Assembly: GCA_029266425.1 (NCBI GenBank)
Contig: JAQSWY010000005.1
Span: forward strand, 1-64,000
Source: Xanthobacteraceae bacterium
GTDB lineage: Bacteria; Pseudomonadota; Alphaproteobacteria; Rhizobiales; Xanthobacteraceae
Direction: 5' to 3'
Length of the DNA stretch: 64,000 nt
Under the pieces are notes generated by a model. The model had not been told where the DNA came from. It saw only the letters and a list, made by a program, of their open reading frames with translations, and did not search any database. Below are positions 1-8,031 of the stretch, piece by piece; the first letter of the stretch is position 1, and each line of letters opens with the position of its first letter. Made by a program: the position numbers and the translations under genes.

Positions 1-387
1 TTCGAGGCCGAGCGGACCGATCGCGCTCACCTGCGTGACATACTCGCCAGATTTCGCCCAATGAAAGTGCCAGGTGTCGCCCGGCAGGACGACGACGCTG
101 CCAGGCGCGTAAGCAGTGACCTTCTCAGCGTCGAAGTCTTCGCCGAGGCCGATGTAGAATACGCCAGACATCACGGTGTAGATTCGGTCCTCCGGATGCT
201 TGTGCGGCATCAGCCTGGTTCCGCCCGGCACCTTTACCCGGATGACATAGGGCCCGGGCTCGGAAGGATGCCCGACAAGGACAGCCAGGCGCGCCTTGGG
301 TGGAAATGCCGGAAACGGTTTCCAATTGATCTCTTCAGGCAGGATCGCCCGAAATTCCGCTTCGTCCGGCTGATGGTCGCGAGCCAT
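1..387 (-). CDS. Cupin-domain protein, 3' end cut off by the window edge
   Basis: The visible 129 codons encode the front of a small cupin protein; its C-terminus lies beyond base 1. The start at 387 has an AGGAG-type ribosome site seven bases upstream. Both cupin metal motifs are visible: a first motif around GGTRLMPHKHPED (His62, His64, Glu66) and a second, PGDTWHFHW, with His107 and His109. Such single-domain cupins hold one metal ion and act as small dioxygenases, isomerases or sensors; the substrate cannot be read from sequence. It is transcribed in the same direction as the reductase and hydratase genes to its right, so it may end that gene group. The fold is well supported and the role is not. 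Confidence 0.75.
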   Translation of the reverse strand, partial: MARDHQPDEAEFRAILPEEINWKPFPAFPPKARLAVLVGHPSEPGPYVIRVKVPGGTRLMPHKHPEDRIYTVMSGVFYIGLGEDFDAEKVTAYAPGSVVVLPGDTWHFHWAKSGEYVTQVSAIGPLGLE

Positions 388-465
388 TGTGATCTCCTGC
401 GTCGTCGGCCATGCGCACATGGCGTCGAGGGTGATTGTCGCGGGCCGCTTGCTGCCTCGGCTATG

Positions 466-1035
466 TCAAGCGGTCGCCGGGTGACGTACCGTTGCAAGCG
501 CCCTCGACCACGCAACCACCTGATCGAGGGTCGTCCGAAGCGCCGCTAGCTGATGTTCGCCCGGCTTGAACACGGTGAAATTCTCGAAATCGGTGAACAG
601 GGACAGAGCGACCTGGCTGCGGACGTCTGCAAGCTGCAACTCGCCGGCAATGAGCCGCAGATGCTCCGCGGCGCGGACGCCGCCGACGCTGCCATAGCTC
701 ACGAAGCCGACCGCCTTGTTATTCCACTCGGCAAAGAGGTAATCGATCGCGTTCTTGAGAACACCGGACGTAGAGTGATTGTATTCCGGAGTCACGAACA
801 CATAGCCGTCAAAAGAAGCGATCTTGTTCGCCCAACGCCTCGTGTGCTCGTGCTGATACTGGCCGAGCAAGGGCGGAACGGGCTCATCCAGATGCGGCAG
901 CGCGTAGTCAGCAAGGTCGACCAGTTCGAACTCGGCATCGGTGCGCGACACGGCAGCCTGATATACCCAGTCTGCGACCGCCTTGCCGTTGCGTCCGGGT
1001 CGTGTTGAGCCGACGATAATTGCGACCCTTATCAT
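466..1035 (-). CDS. NADPH-dependent FMN reductase family protein
   Basis: This 189-residue protein matches the flavodoxin-like NADPH-dependent FMN reductases in length and motifs. The phosphate-binding loop is GSTRPGRNG (residues 9-17) and the isoalloxazine-contact motif PEYNHS lies at 83-88. Family members bind FMN and reduce FMN, quinones, azo dyes or chromate, and some supply reduced flavin to partner monooxygenases. It ends 11 bases after the downstream edge of the neighbouring hydratase gene (1047), so the two are probably co-transcribed leftward. The family assignment is strong. The physiological acceptor is unknown; in this catabolic setting, quinone or nitro-compound reduction is plausible. 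Confidence 0.85.
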   Translation of the reverse strand: MIRVAIIVGSTRPGRNGKAVADWVYQAAVSRTDAEFELVDLADYALPHLDEPVPPLLGQYQHEHTRRWANKIASFDGYVFVTPEYNHSTSGVLKNAIDYLFAEWNNKAVGFVSYGSVGGVRAAEHLRLIAGELQLADVRSQVALSLFTDFENFTVFKPGEHQLAALRTTLDQVVAWSRALATVRHPATA

Positions 1036-1046
1036 GTTTCGTATCC

Positions 1047-1907
1047 TTATGATGAAGTGAATGGCAATTCGTCGTCCGTTGTCAGATAGGCATCGGCAGC
1101 GACATGCCGGCCGAGGTTGAGCTCCACGTCTGTGCGTTTCTGTAGGCCATCTGTCAGAAGCCGCATCATTCTGGCTTTCGTCGTTGACCGCGCGACTGAC
1201 ACGAAGAACTGTTCGAGTGCCGGAGGAAACGCAGCGTCATCCGGAAGAGAACAGTCATCGATGAACCGTTTAGCCTCTACCATTGCTTCCTTGTCGAAGC
1301 TTGCGATCCGGCGCGCGATAAGGTCGACGAAATCGTCCAGTTCAGCGTCCGAAACGGCGCGGTTGACGTAACCGTATCGCTCTGCGAGCACACCGGGGAA
1401 GTCGTCGGCGCAAAGCACGACTTCGAGCGCGCGGCCGCGTCCCATCAGGCCGGCCAGTCGAGCCATGGGATTACCGCCGGGTACCGCGCCGACACCCACC
1501 TCGAACTGGCCCAAAATGGCTTTTTCGGCGCTCGCAAAACGCATGTCGCAGGCCAGGGCAAACTCGCTCCCGGCGCCGCGCGCGCGACCTCGTATGGAGG
1601 CGATGGAGACGACGGGTGCACGGCTGAGCCGTACCAGGAAATCGAGCCACGGGTGCATTCCTGTTGGTCCGCGCCCCATCTCGGCGGTGCGCGCCTTGTC
1701 GACCAGTACGTCATAATGTGCGAGGAAGAAGTCGGGATCTCGACTTTCAAACACGATAACCTTGACGTCCGGATCGTTCTCCAGTCGAGAGATCAGATGT
1801 GAAAGTTCTGCGATCGTATCCATATCGATCAGATTGATCGGTGGGTTGCAGAATTCCGCTCGCCAATAGCCAGGTGCGGGATAACTGACGTCGATCTGGT
1901 TTGTCAT
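1047..1907 (-). CDS. Enoyl-CoA hydratase/isomerase (crotonase) family protein, copy 1
   Basis: The protein has 286 residues and the crotonase fold signature. The oxyanion-hole segment reads SIRGRARGAGSEFALACD, and Glu residues fall at both usual catalytic positions (FEVGVG and ALEVVL). I chose the ATG at 1907 because a GAGG ribosome site precedes it; the open frame running upstream only shadows the hydrolase gene. Crotonase enzymes hydrate, isomerise or cleave acyl-CoA thioesters, but both flanking segments differ from fatty-acid enoyl-CoA hydratases, so the substrate is open. The gene at 7192 encodes a clear paralogue with the same DPDVKV and PMARL blocks. It lies between an FMN reductase and an alpha/beta hydrolase, all leftward. 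Confidence 0.85.
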   Translation of the reverse strand: MTNQIDVSYPAPGYWRAEFCNPPINLIDMDTIAELSHLISRLENDPDVKVIVFESRDPDFFLAHYDVLVDKARTAEMGRGPTGMHPWLDFLVRLSRAPVVSIASIRGRARGAGSEFALACDMRFASAEKAILGQFEVGVGAVPGGNPMARLAGLMGRGRALEVVLCADDFPGVLAERYGYVNRAVSDAELDDFVDLIARRIASFDKEAMVEAKRFIDDCSLPDDAAFPPALEQFFVSVARSTTKARMMRLLTDGLQKRTDVELNLGRHVAADAYLTTDDELPFTSS

Positions 1908-2047
1908 CGGGCTAACCTCGCGCCGCGCTTGCCAGGCTGGCAAGCGAGCATGTTGATCCCCCAGGGGAACAGCGCCCCCCAGTGTCGAGCCGTGGAATTG
2001 GCTATCGCCTGTCGGCGCCGGCCAGATGGCCGCCGTCCGTCGGCTCG

Positions 2048-2899
2048 TCAGAGGAAGCCGCGGACGTGGTCGGCGACCTGATCGGCCGCGGTGTCCAAAG
2101 CAAAATGCCCCGCTTCCAGTATATGAACCTCGGCGTCCGGAACATCCCGACGATAAGCTTCGGCCTCGGAGACGTCGAAGGACGGGTCGTATTTGCCCCA
2201 AAGCACCAGCAGCCGCGGATGATATGTGCGCATCCATTCCTGCCACTTCGGATAGGCGGCGACGTTGTTGCGGTAGTCGTAGAACAGTTCGGTCTGGATA
2301 TCCGCTTGGCCGGGTTGGTTGAGAAACGCGAACTCGTCGGTCCACAGATCGGGATCATAACGCTCGACGTCGGGATCGCTGCCGACGTGGCGACGGCGGG
2401 TCGCTTCGAGCGATAAGAGATTCTTGCGGAGCGCTTCCTCGTGAGCCGCACGGTCCGCCCAGAAGGCGCGGCGGGGCCCCCACAGCGCGCTGAGGCCGCT
2501 GTCGTGCGCGACGGCATTCTGAATGATCAGCGACCCCAGCCGTTCCGGATGGGCCATCGCCATTCGAAAGCCGACCGGACCGCCGTAATCCTGCATGAAA
2601 AGGCTGTAGCGGGCGAGGCCAAGGATCTCGGTGAAGCGGATCATGACCTCGGCCAGATGATCGAAGGTATAGGAAAATTCGTCCGGTGCGGGCGCCGCGC
2701 TATGACCGAACCCCGGATAGTCCGGTGCGATCAGGCGGAAGCTGTCGGAGAGGCGGGCCAGCAGGGGCTCGTACATCCGGGAGGAGGACGGCAATCCATG
2801 CAGCAGTAGAAGTACCGGAGCGTCATGCGGCCCCGCCTCTCTATAGAAGATGGGCAAGCCGTCGATACCAATGGTGCGGTAGGTTACGGGGTTTTTCAT
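2048..2899 (-). CDS. Alpha/beta hydrolase with Asp nucleophile (epoxide hydrolase/haloalkane dehalogenase type)
   Basis: This 283-residue protein has a complete alpha/beta-hydrolase layout without a signal peptide: oxyanion motif HGLP (34-37), nucleophile elbow MQDYGG with Asp104, acid Asp238 in GKYDPS, and His265 in EAGHFALD. An Asp rather than Ser nucleophile is the mark of the epoxide hydrolase, haloalkane dehalogenase and fluoroacetate dehalogenase branch, where a covalent alkyl-enzyme ester is formed and then hydrolysed in the cytoplasm. It starts 19 bases after the end of the next upstream gene (2918), suggesting one leftward transcript. Which of the Asp-type activities it has cannot be told without the cap-domain comparison. 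Confidence 0.85.
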   Translation of the reverse strand: MKNPVTYRTIGIDGLPIFYREAGPHDAPVLLLLHGLPSSSRMYEPLLARLSDSFRLIAPDYPGFGHSAAPAPDEFSYTFDHLAEVMIRFTEILGLARYSLFMQDYGGPVGFRMAMAHPERLGSLIIQNAVAHDSGLSALWGPRRAFWADRAAHEEALRKNLLSLEATRRRHVGSDPDVERYDPDLWTDEFAFLNQPGQADIQTELFYDYRNNVAAYPKWQEWMRTYHPRLLVLWGKYDPSFDVSEAEAYRRDVPDAEVHILEAGHFALDTAADQVADHVRGFL

Positions 2900-2917
2900 G
2901 GCACGATGCCTCGCGTG

Positions 2918-3982
2918 TCAGAACTGGGCGACATCGATGATTGCCCTTGCGAATGCCTGGGGCGATTCTTGCGGGAGGTTGTGTCCGATTCCGCCAGGGG
3001 CCGTGCGATGCTCGTACTTGCCGGAGAATTTCCGAGCATAAGCTTCGGGAGGTGGATGCGGCGCGCCGTTGGCATCGCCTTCCAGCGTGATGGTGGGCAC
3101 GGAGATTTCCGGTGCCGCGGCAAGGCGCTTTTCGAACTCGTCATAGCGCGCTTCACCCTCCGCGAGGCCGAGGCGCCAGCGGTAATTGTGGATCACGACA
3201 TCGACGTGATCGGGGTTGTTGAGGGCGGCCGCGCTCCGAACGAATGTGGCATCGTCGAACATCCATCGCGGCGAAGCCGTCTGCCAGATCAGCTTGGCGA
3301 ATTCACGGGTATTCTTCCTATAGCCGGCCACGCCGCGCTCAGTTGCAAAGTAATATTGATACCACCAGGCCAGCTCCGCGGAGGGCGGCAGCGGCTGGCG
3401 ATTGGCTTCCTGGCTGCCGATCAGGTAGCCGCTCACTGAAACCATAGCCTTACAGCGGGATGGCCATAACGCAGCCACGATGTTCGCCGTCCGTGCCCCC
3501 CAGTCGCAACCGCCAATGATCGCCTGGCGAATGTCCAATCCATCCATGAGGGCGATCACGTCAACGGCAAGCGCCGACTGCTGCGCGTTGCGCATGGTGT
3601 CTGCGGACCGGAAGCACGTGGTGCCATGGCCGCGCAGATAGGGAACGATGACGCGAAAGCCAGCGGACGCGAGTATCGGCGCGACGTCGACGTAGGTATG
3701 AATGTCATACGGCCATCCGTGAAGGAGAATGACCGTCTGGCCGCTTGGTGATCCTAGTTCGACATAGCCGATATTCAGCGGTCCAGCGTCGATCTGCTTA
3801 GGTGGCTCGAAGGATCTTGGCGGCTCGCTGCTCACGACGGTTTGCGGCAGGTCGGCCACCTGACAGGCAGCCTTTGCAGGAACACTCCTGCCGAGCTCGA
3901 TGACTCCGATTGCGGTTGCTGCCGTTCCAAGGAAAAGGCGCCGGTGACGATTGACGGCTTCGCACAGATGAACCTCCGGCAT
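2918..3982 (-). CDS. Exported alpha/beta hydrolase with Asp nucleophile
   Basis: I chose the start at 3982 (354 residues) because GGGAG lies six bases before it, while the longer frame from 4018 has no ribosome site. The N-terminus carries a twin-arginine-like signal, NRHRRLFLG followed by a small-residue stretch to about residue 39. The hydrolase core has HGWP (88-91), nucleophile elbow GGCDWGA with Asp160, an acid in EGDANG and a late His in GIGHNL. This places it with soluble epoxide hydrolases. Export of a folded hydrolase suggests that an epoxide or similar substrate is attacked in the periplasm. It is related to, but clearly distinct from, the neighbour at 2048 and the EHN-domain enzyme at 5559. 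Confidence 0.82.
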   Translation of the reverse strand: MPEVHLCEAVNRHRRLFLGTAATAIGVIELGRSVPAKAACQVADLPQTVVSSEPPRSFEPPKQIDAGPLNIGYVELGSPSGQTVILLHGWPYDIHTYVDVAPILASAGFRVIVPYLRGHGTTCFRSADTMRNAQQSALAVDVIALMDGLDIRQAIIGGCDWGARTANIVAALWPSRCKAMVSVSGYLIGSQEANRQPLPPSAELAWWYQYYFATERGVAGYRKNTREFAKLIWQTASPRWMFDDATFVRSAAALNNPDHVDVVIHNYRWRLGLAEGEARYDEFEKRLAAAPEISVPTITLEGDANGAPHPPPEAYARKFSGKYEHRTAPGGIGHNLPQESPQAFARAIIDVAQF

Positions 3983-4092
3983 GTCGATCTCCCGCTGCGC
4001 TGGTGCAAGGCGCTCCATAAGGAATATTCAGTTATTGCGACGTCGAATCACCGGCTCGCCGCCGGCGGTATTCAGGCGCCAAGTGCCCTTGC

Positions 4093-4899
4093 TCACACCG
4101 CGGCCGGGATGCCGTAGCGCGAAGCCGGAACGTTGAGGGAAATCTGCGGGATGAGCTTCCTGCGTGCTGCCTCGTACGCAGCCCAGTCTGCAATGTCGGG
4201 AAGCGACGGGATGGTCACGAGTTCCCCTTGATCTAGACCCGACAGAGCCGCGTCGACGACCTCGCTTGGCCTCATCACCATCGTGCTCGGCAGAACGTCC
4301 ACCGACCCTCCGGCCACATCCCAGAAGTTCGTTGCCGTTGCACCCGGCAGTACAGCCTGGATGCGCACATTGCTGTCGGCGAGCTCCTTGAACAGGGAGA
4401 GGCTAAAGGCGAGCACGAACGCTTTCGTCCCTCCATAGACTCCGTTGAGGAATTCCGGGGCGATCGCGACGGCGGACCCGACATTGATGACAGTGCCGTG
4501 TCTGCGCGCAACGAATGCCGGGACAGCGGCATAGGTCAGCCGCGTCAGCGCCGTGACATTCAGCTCGATCATCGTTTCCATATCATCGACATTTGCCTGG
4601 AGAAGAGGCGCAACAGCTCCGACGCCGGCATTATTGACGAGCACCGTGATCTCTCCGTCGTTTTTGAGGAGTGTTTCGATCCGGCGCACGTCATCGTGTT
4701 TTGTCAGATCGGCGGCGATCACCTGGATCGATCGCCCCGTCGCATCGGAGATCTCCCGGGCGATCCCATCGAGCTGAACCTGGCTACGGGCCACCAGAAT
4801 AAGGTCGTATCCCCGACGAGCCAGACGATCGGCATAGATCGCTCCAATTCCGGAGGAGGCACCCGTCACCAAAGCGGTGCCCTTGGCAGACTTAGCCAT
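4093..4899 (-). CDS. Short-chain dehydrogenase/reductase (SDR), classical type
   Basis: The 268-residue protein is a classical SDR. The cofactor loop TGASSGIG is at residues 12-19, NNAG at 89-92, the catalytic Ser at 142 and the Tyr155-x-x-x-Lys159 pair in VYGGTKA. All catalytic residues are intact, so it should be an active NAD(P)-dependent alcohol dehydrogenase or ketone reductase. Two ATGs are possible, at 4905 and 4899; GGAG lies seven bases before 4899, which I prefer. It is transcribed leftward, about 110 bases before the exported hydrolase. Substrate is unknown; oxidising an alcohol or diol released by the nearby hydrolases would fit the setting. Confidence 0.88.
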   Translation of the reverse strand: MAKSAKGTALVTGASSGIGAIYADRLARRGYDLILVARSQVQLDGIAREISDATGRSIQVIAADLTKHDDVRRIETLLKNDGEITVLVNNAGVGAVAPLLQANVDDMETMIELNVTALTRLTYAAVPAFVARRHGTVINVGSAVAIAPEFLNGVYGGTKAFVLAFSLSLFKELADSNVRIQAVLPGATATNFWDVAGGSVDVLPSTMVMRPSEVVDAALSGLDQGELVTIPSLPDIADWAAYEAARRKLIPQISLNVPASRYGIPAAV

Positions 4900-5053
4900 G
4901 TTCATTCTCCTGACGTGATGTGCCGGTGGCGCGCAGCTTGCCTTTGGACGGCCGGTCCAAAGCGATCGCGCGCTCGCCTGCCGCTCCGCTCGCTTCGGCT
5001 CTATGAAAGGCCGCCCAGAATTCAGCCAAACGGGGGTGTTCGCCGGCAGGACA

Positions 5054-5476
5054 TCAGACCGCGACCGTCGTCGCGACCTCAATGTTGCCGTGCGTCGCAC
5101 GCGAGTAGGGGCACAGGGTATGGGCTTCATCGACCAAGGCCTGCGCGACATCGCGCGGCAGGCCCGGAAGGCTGACATTCAACCTCGCACCAAGGGTGTA
5201 GAAGCCATTCACCATGCTGAGGTCCACCTCGGCATCGATTGCGAAGCCCGGCGGAAGCGTCACCTTCTGCTTGCGAGCCGCGATGCCGATCGCGCTTTCG
5301 AAGCAGGCGGACCAGCCGGCGGCGAAGAGCTGCTCGGGGTTCGTTCCGGTGCCGTGACCGCCGGGTGGCGAGATCCGGATATCAAGATTGCCGTCCGAGC
5401 TCCGAGATGTGCCGCCTTCTCGGCCTCCCGTCGTATGGACCTTGGCCGTGTAAAGTAACTTGCTCTGCTCGTTCAT
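5054..5476 (-). CDS. ohr: Organic hydroperoxide resistance protein Ohr (OsmC/Ohr family)
   Basis: At 140 residues, this matches Ohr in full length. The peroxidatic Cys58 sits in GWSACFES and the resolving Cys122 in LCPYSRAT, the two invariant cysteines of the family. Ohr is a cytoplasmic lipoyl-dependent thiol peroxidase that reduces organic hydroperoxides to alcohols. In most bacteria it is next to the MarR-type repressor OhrR; no such gene is present here. Its place among epoxide hydrolases and reductases suggests protection from peroxides formed during oxidation of hydrophobic substrates, which is inference from context. Confidence 0.92.
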   Translation of the reverse strand: MNEQSKLLYTAKVHTTGGREGGTSRSSDGNLDIRISPPGGHGTGTNPEQLFAAGWSACFESAIGIAARKQKVTLPPGFAIDAEVDLSMVNGFYTLGARLNVSLPGLPRDVAQALVDEAHTLCPYSRATHGNIEVATTVAV

Positions 5477-5558
5477 GGCGTCCTCGAGGATGCAACGGGT
5501 GTCGGGAATCGGTGGCGCAATCGGCCGGCGCGCGGCCGGCCGCTGCGCGTTGGCGCGC

Positions 5559-6836
5559 CTACGCCCGCACGTGGCGGAATGCGCTGCGCAACTCGGCCGT
5601 GAAAGCAGCCGGCTGCTCCCAGGCCGCGAAGTGACCGCCCTTGGGCAGGCGGTTGAAATGGATCAGCTTCGGGAAGGCCTTCTCGGCCCAGCTCCGAGGT
5701 GCGGCATAAATCTCGTCAGGGAAGACGCTGACCGCGACCGGAATGGTGATGTGCTTCGGAGCAAAGAAGGCGAGCTTGTTCTCCCAGTAAAGCCGGGCAG
5801 ACGAGACCGCGGTGCCGGTCAACCAGTACAGCGTGATGTTGTCGAGGATGTCATCGCGCGTCAGGCCCTCCGTCTCGCCTTTGAAGACCCTTACGATGAG
5901 CTCGTAGCTCCGGGCGTCATGGTCGAGCATCCAGGCCGCGAGCCCGATCGGCGAGTCTTCGAGCGCGTACAGGGTCTGCGGCCGGTTCGACATCTCCTGC
6001 GCATAGCCCAGCCCGTGCTTGTAGAAGAAATCGAGCTGGTCGTAGGCATTCTTCTCATCCACGGACAAGCCGGCCGGCGCCGGGCCCCCGGCGGCCAAAG
6101 CCTTGGCGATATCGTCCGGAACCGTTGCCGGCATGTTGGTGTGAATGGCGAGCAGTTCCGGCGGTGCCTGAACCGCCATCTGCTCGGAGACCGCATCTCC
6201 CCAATCGCCACCCTGGGCGACGAACTGTGTGTATCCCAGGCGCCTCATCAACGCGGTCCAGGCGCGGGCGATGCGCTGGGGATCCCAGCCGGTGGCGGTC
6301 GGCTTGGCCGAGAACCCGTGGCCCGGCAGAGACGGGATCACCACGTCGAACGCATCCGCTGCCGTTCCGCCATAGGCGGTCGGATCGGTCAGCGGACCGA
6401 TGATCTTCAGCTGTTCGATTATCGAGCCGGGCCAGCCATGGGTGATGATCACCGGGAGAGCATTGCGATGCTTCGAACGGACATGGATGAAGTGAATATC
6501 CAGCCCGTCGATCTCGACCAGGAACATCGGCATGGCGTTCAATCGCGCCTCGACCTTCCTCCAGTCATGCTCGGCCTGCCAATACTGCGCAAGCTTGCGC
6601 ATGGTGGCGAGTTGCACGCCTTGCGAGGAGTCCGCGACGAGTTCCTGCGTCGGCCATTTCGTGGCGGCGATCCGCCGACGAAGATCAGCGAGGGCCTCGT
6701 CCGAAAAGTGGACCTGGAAGGGGCGAATATCGTCGGCAGCGGCATTGAGCGGCGTCGGCATCATGGTAGCTACTCCGGCGGCAGCGGCGGCGATGAGCAC
6801 GTCGCGCCGCGTGGGGGATGACCTGGGTTCCAGCAT
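5559..6836 (-). CDS. Epoxide hydrolase with EHN domain and export signal
   Basis: The chosen start at 6836 has AGGAG seven bases upstream and gives 425 residues. The N-terminus is twin-arginine-like (TRRDVLIAAAAAG, then a small-residue run to about 33). An epoxide hydrolase N-terminal (EHN) domain spans about 37-140, starting at DIRPFQVHFSD. The catalytic domain carries HGWPG (133-137), nucleophile Asp211 in GGDWGD and a late His in KGGHFAAWE. This is the juvenile-hormone/microsomal epoxide hydrolase family, which opens epoxides to trans-diols. A truncated close relative lies at 23136. The gene is divergent from the hydratase operon at 7192, and the shared promoter region holds repeated operator-like elements. 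Confidence 0.88.
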   Translation of the reverse strand: MLEPRSSPTRRDVLIAAAAAGVATMMPTPLNAAADDIRPFQVHFSDEALADLRRRIAATKWPTQELVADSSQGVQLATMRKLAQYWQAEHDWRKVEARLNAMPMFLVEIDGLDIHFIHVRSKHRNALPVIITHGWPGSIIEQLKIIGPLTDPTAYGGTAADAFDVVIPSLPGHGFSAKPTATGWDPQRIARAWTALMRRLGYTQFVAQGGDWGDAVSEQMAVQAPPELLAIHTNMPATVPDDIAKALAAGGPAPAGLSVDEKNAYDQLDFFYKHGLGYAQEMSNRPQTLYALEDSPIGLAAWMLDHDARSYELIVRVFKGETEGLTRDDILDNITLYWLTGTAVSSARLYWENKLAFFAPKHITIPVAVSVFPDEIYAAPRSWAEKAFPKLIHFNRLPKGGHFAAWEQPAAFTAELRSAFRHVRA

Positions 6837-6928
6837 GGCGGTTCTCCTCTGCAACCGCCTGAGCGGCTGGGTGAGCGCGTTTCTTCCACGATGGTTGCCG
6901 ATCAGCTGCGGCAGGGCGATTGCACTAT

Positions 6929-6954
6929 GGTGTCCCCGATACCTTGATATCGGG
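6929..6954. promoter_or_regulatory. Operator-like element 1 in a divergent promoter
   Basis: The 18-mer GGTGTCCCCGATACCTTG at 6929-6946 recurs with one mismatch at 7095-7112. Here it overlaps a perfect dyad, CCCGATA-6-TATCGGG (6935-6954). It lies 93 bases before the epoxide hydrolase start at 6836. Repetition in a divergent intergenic region suggests a regulator binding site. The two large winged-helix regulators further right are candidate binders, but that link is not shown by sequence. The rest of the 355-base gap (6837-7191) holds no gene I can support. Confidence 0.5.
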
Positions 6955-7090
6955 CGGCGATGCGTTCCCCAGCTCAACGAGCGTCCGGGCGGGGGCTGAA
7001 AACATCAGGGCTGATACAATATCGGCTTGGGGTTGCTCTCTGGTATCATTAATATTGCAGCGGGTTGGATGTATTCGATCCAAAACAATA

Positions 7091-7113
7091 CCAAGGTGTC
7101 CTCGATACCTTGG
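7091..7113. promoter_or_regulatory. Operator-like element 2 in the same divergent promoter
   Basis: The element has a perfect dyad, CCAAGGT-9-ACCTTGG (7091-7097 and 7107-7113). It includes GGTGTCCTCGATACCTTG (7095-7112), which matches element 1 at 17 of 18 positions in the same orientation. It lies about 80 bases upstream of the GTG start at 7192. The dyad differs from that of element 1 while the 18-mer is kept, so the direct repeat may be the true recognition unit. Confidence 0.5.
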
Positions 7114-7191
7114 TGCCATGGAACATATTCCTGCAGTCTGTCATCCAAAGCCTTGCGGGCCTTTCCCGCGGGTCTTCTCCAGGAGGCAGAC

Positions 7192-8022
7192 GTGACCGAC
7201 AAAAAGCAGGTTCACCTTGAACGACGTTCGCCGGCGCTCTGGCACGTCACTTTCGACAATCCGCCCTTGAACATCTTTGGGCCCGAGACCCTGCCGCAGC
7301 TGAACACGATCGTCACCGCGCTGGAGACCGATCCCGATGTGAAGGTCGTCGTCTTCGACAGTGCGGTCGAGGGCTACTTCATCACCCACTATAATTTCCT
7401 CGCAAAGCCGGAAGAGACGCTCGGTCTGCCGCCCGGGCCCACCGGCTTGCCGCAGCTTCCCGACATGCTGGTTCGCATCAGCCGCGCGCCAGTGGTTTCG
7501 ATCGCCAAGATTCGCGGACGGGCGACCGGTGTCGGCAGCGAACTTGCCCTTGCGAGCGACATGCGCTTCGCCAGCCGGGAAAAGGCGATCCTGTCGCAGT
7601 GGGAAGTGGGCGCCGGGCTGGTGCCTGGCGGTGGTCCGATGGCTCGGCTGCCTCGGTTGATCGGTCGCGGCCGTGCACTCGAAGTGCTGCTGGGGGCGGA
7701 CGACATCAATGGCGAGCTCGCCGCACAGTACGGCTACGTGAACCGCTCATTTCCGGATGCCGAGCTCGATGCCTTTGTCGATGCGCTCGCATCCAGGATT
7801 GCGACCTTCGACAGGCAGGCGATCGCCGAGACCAAGCGCCTTGTCAATATTGCGAGCCTGCCGACGGACTCGGATATCGCACCCGAGTGGGACGCCTTCC
7901 TCGGTTCCCTCACTCGCCCGGCCGCGCAGGATCGGATCAAGCGGCTCATGGAACGCGGCTTCCACAAGCCCGGCGACGTCGAAGCCAGGCTAGGTCACTA
8001 CGTCGGCCAGATCGGGATCTGA
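7192..8022 (+). CDS. Enoyl-CoA hydratase/isomerase (crotonase) family protein, copy 2
   Basis: The GTG start at 7192 follows a strong AGGAGG site with five-base spacing and gives 276 residues. The crotonase core is plain: KIRGRATGVGSELALASDMR as the oxyanion-hole segment, then Glu in SQWEVGAG and in ALEVLL. It is a paralogue of the protein at 1047 over its full length, sharing NPP near the start, DPDVKV and the PMARL block. It opens a rightward operon followed after nine bases by an SDR and then the SdhA-like flavoprotein. This order suggests successive hydration and oxidation steps of one pathway; the substrate is unknown. Confidence 0.87.
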   Translation: MTDKKQVHLERRSPALWHVTFDNPPLNIFGPETLPQLNTIVTALETDPDVKVVVFDSAVEGYFITHYNFLAKPEETLGLPPGPTGLPQLPDMLVRISRAPVVSIAKIRGRATGVGSELALASDMRFASREKAILSQWEVGAGLVPGGGPMARLPRLIGRGRALEVLLGADDINGELAAQYGYVNRSFPDAELDAFVDALASRIATFDRQAIAETKRLVNIASLPTDSDIAPEWDAFLGSLTRPAAQDRIKRLMERGFHKPGDVEARLGHYVGQIGI

Positions 8023-8031
8023 GGTGCTGCG

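Noticed and set aside
5460..6821. Rightward frame of 453 codons opposite the epoxide hydrolase
   Set aside because: It is a shadow frame; the minus-strand product has catalytic motifs and a ribosome site.
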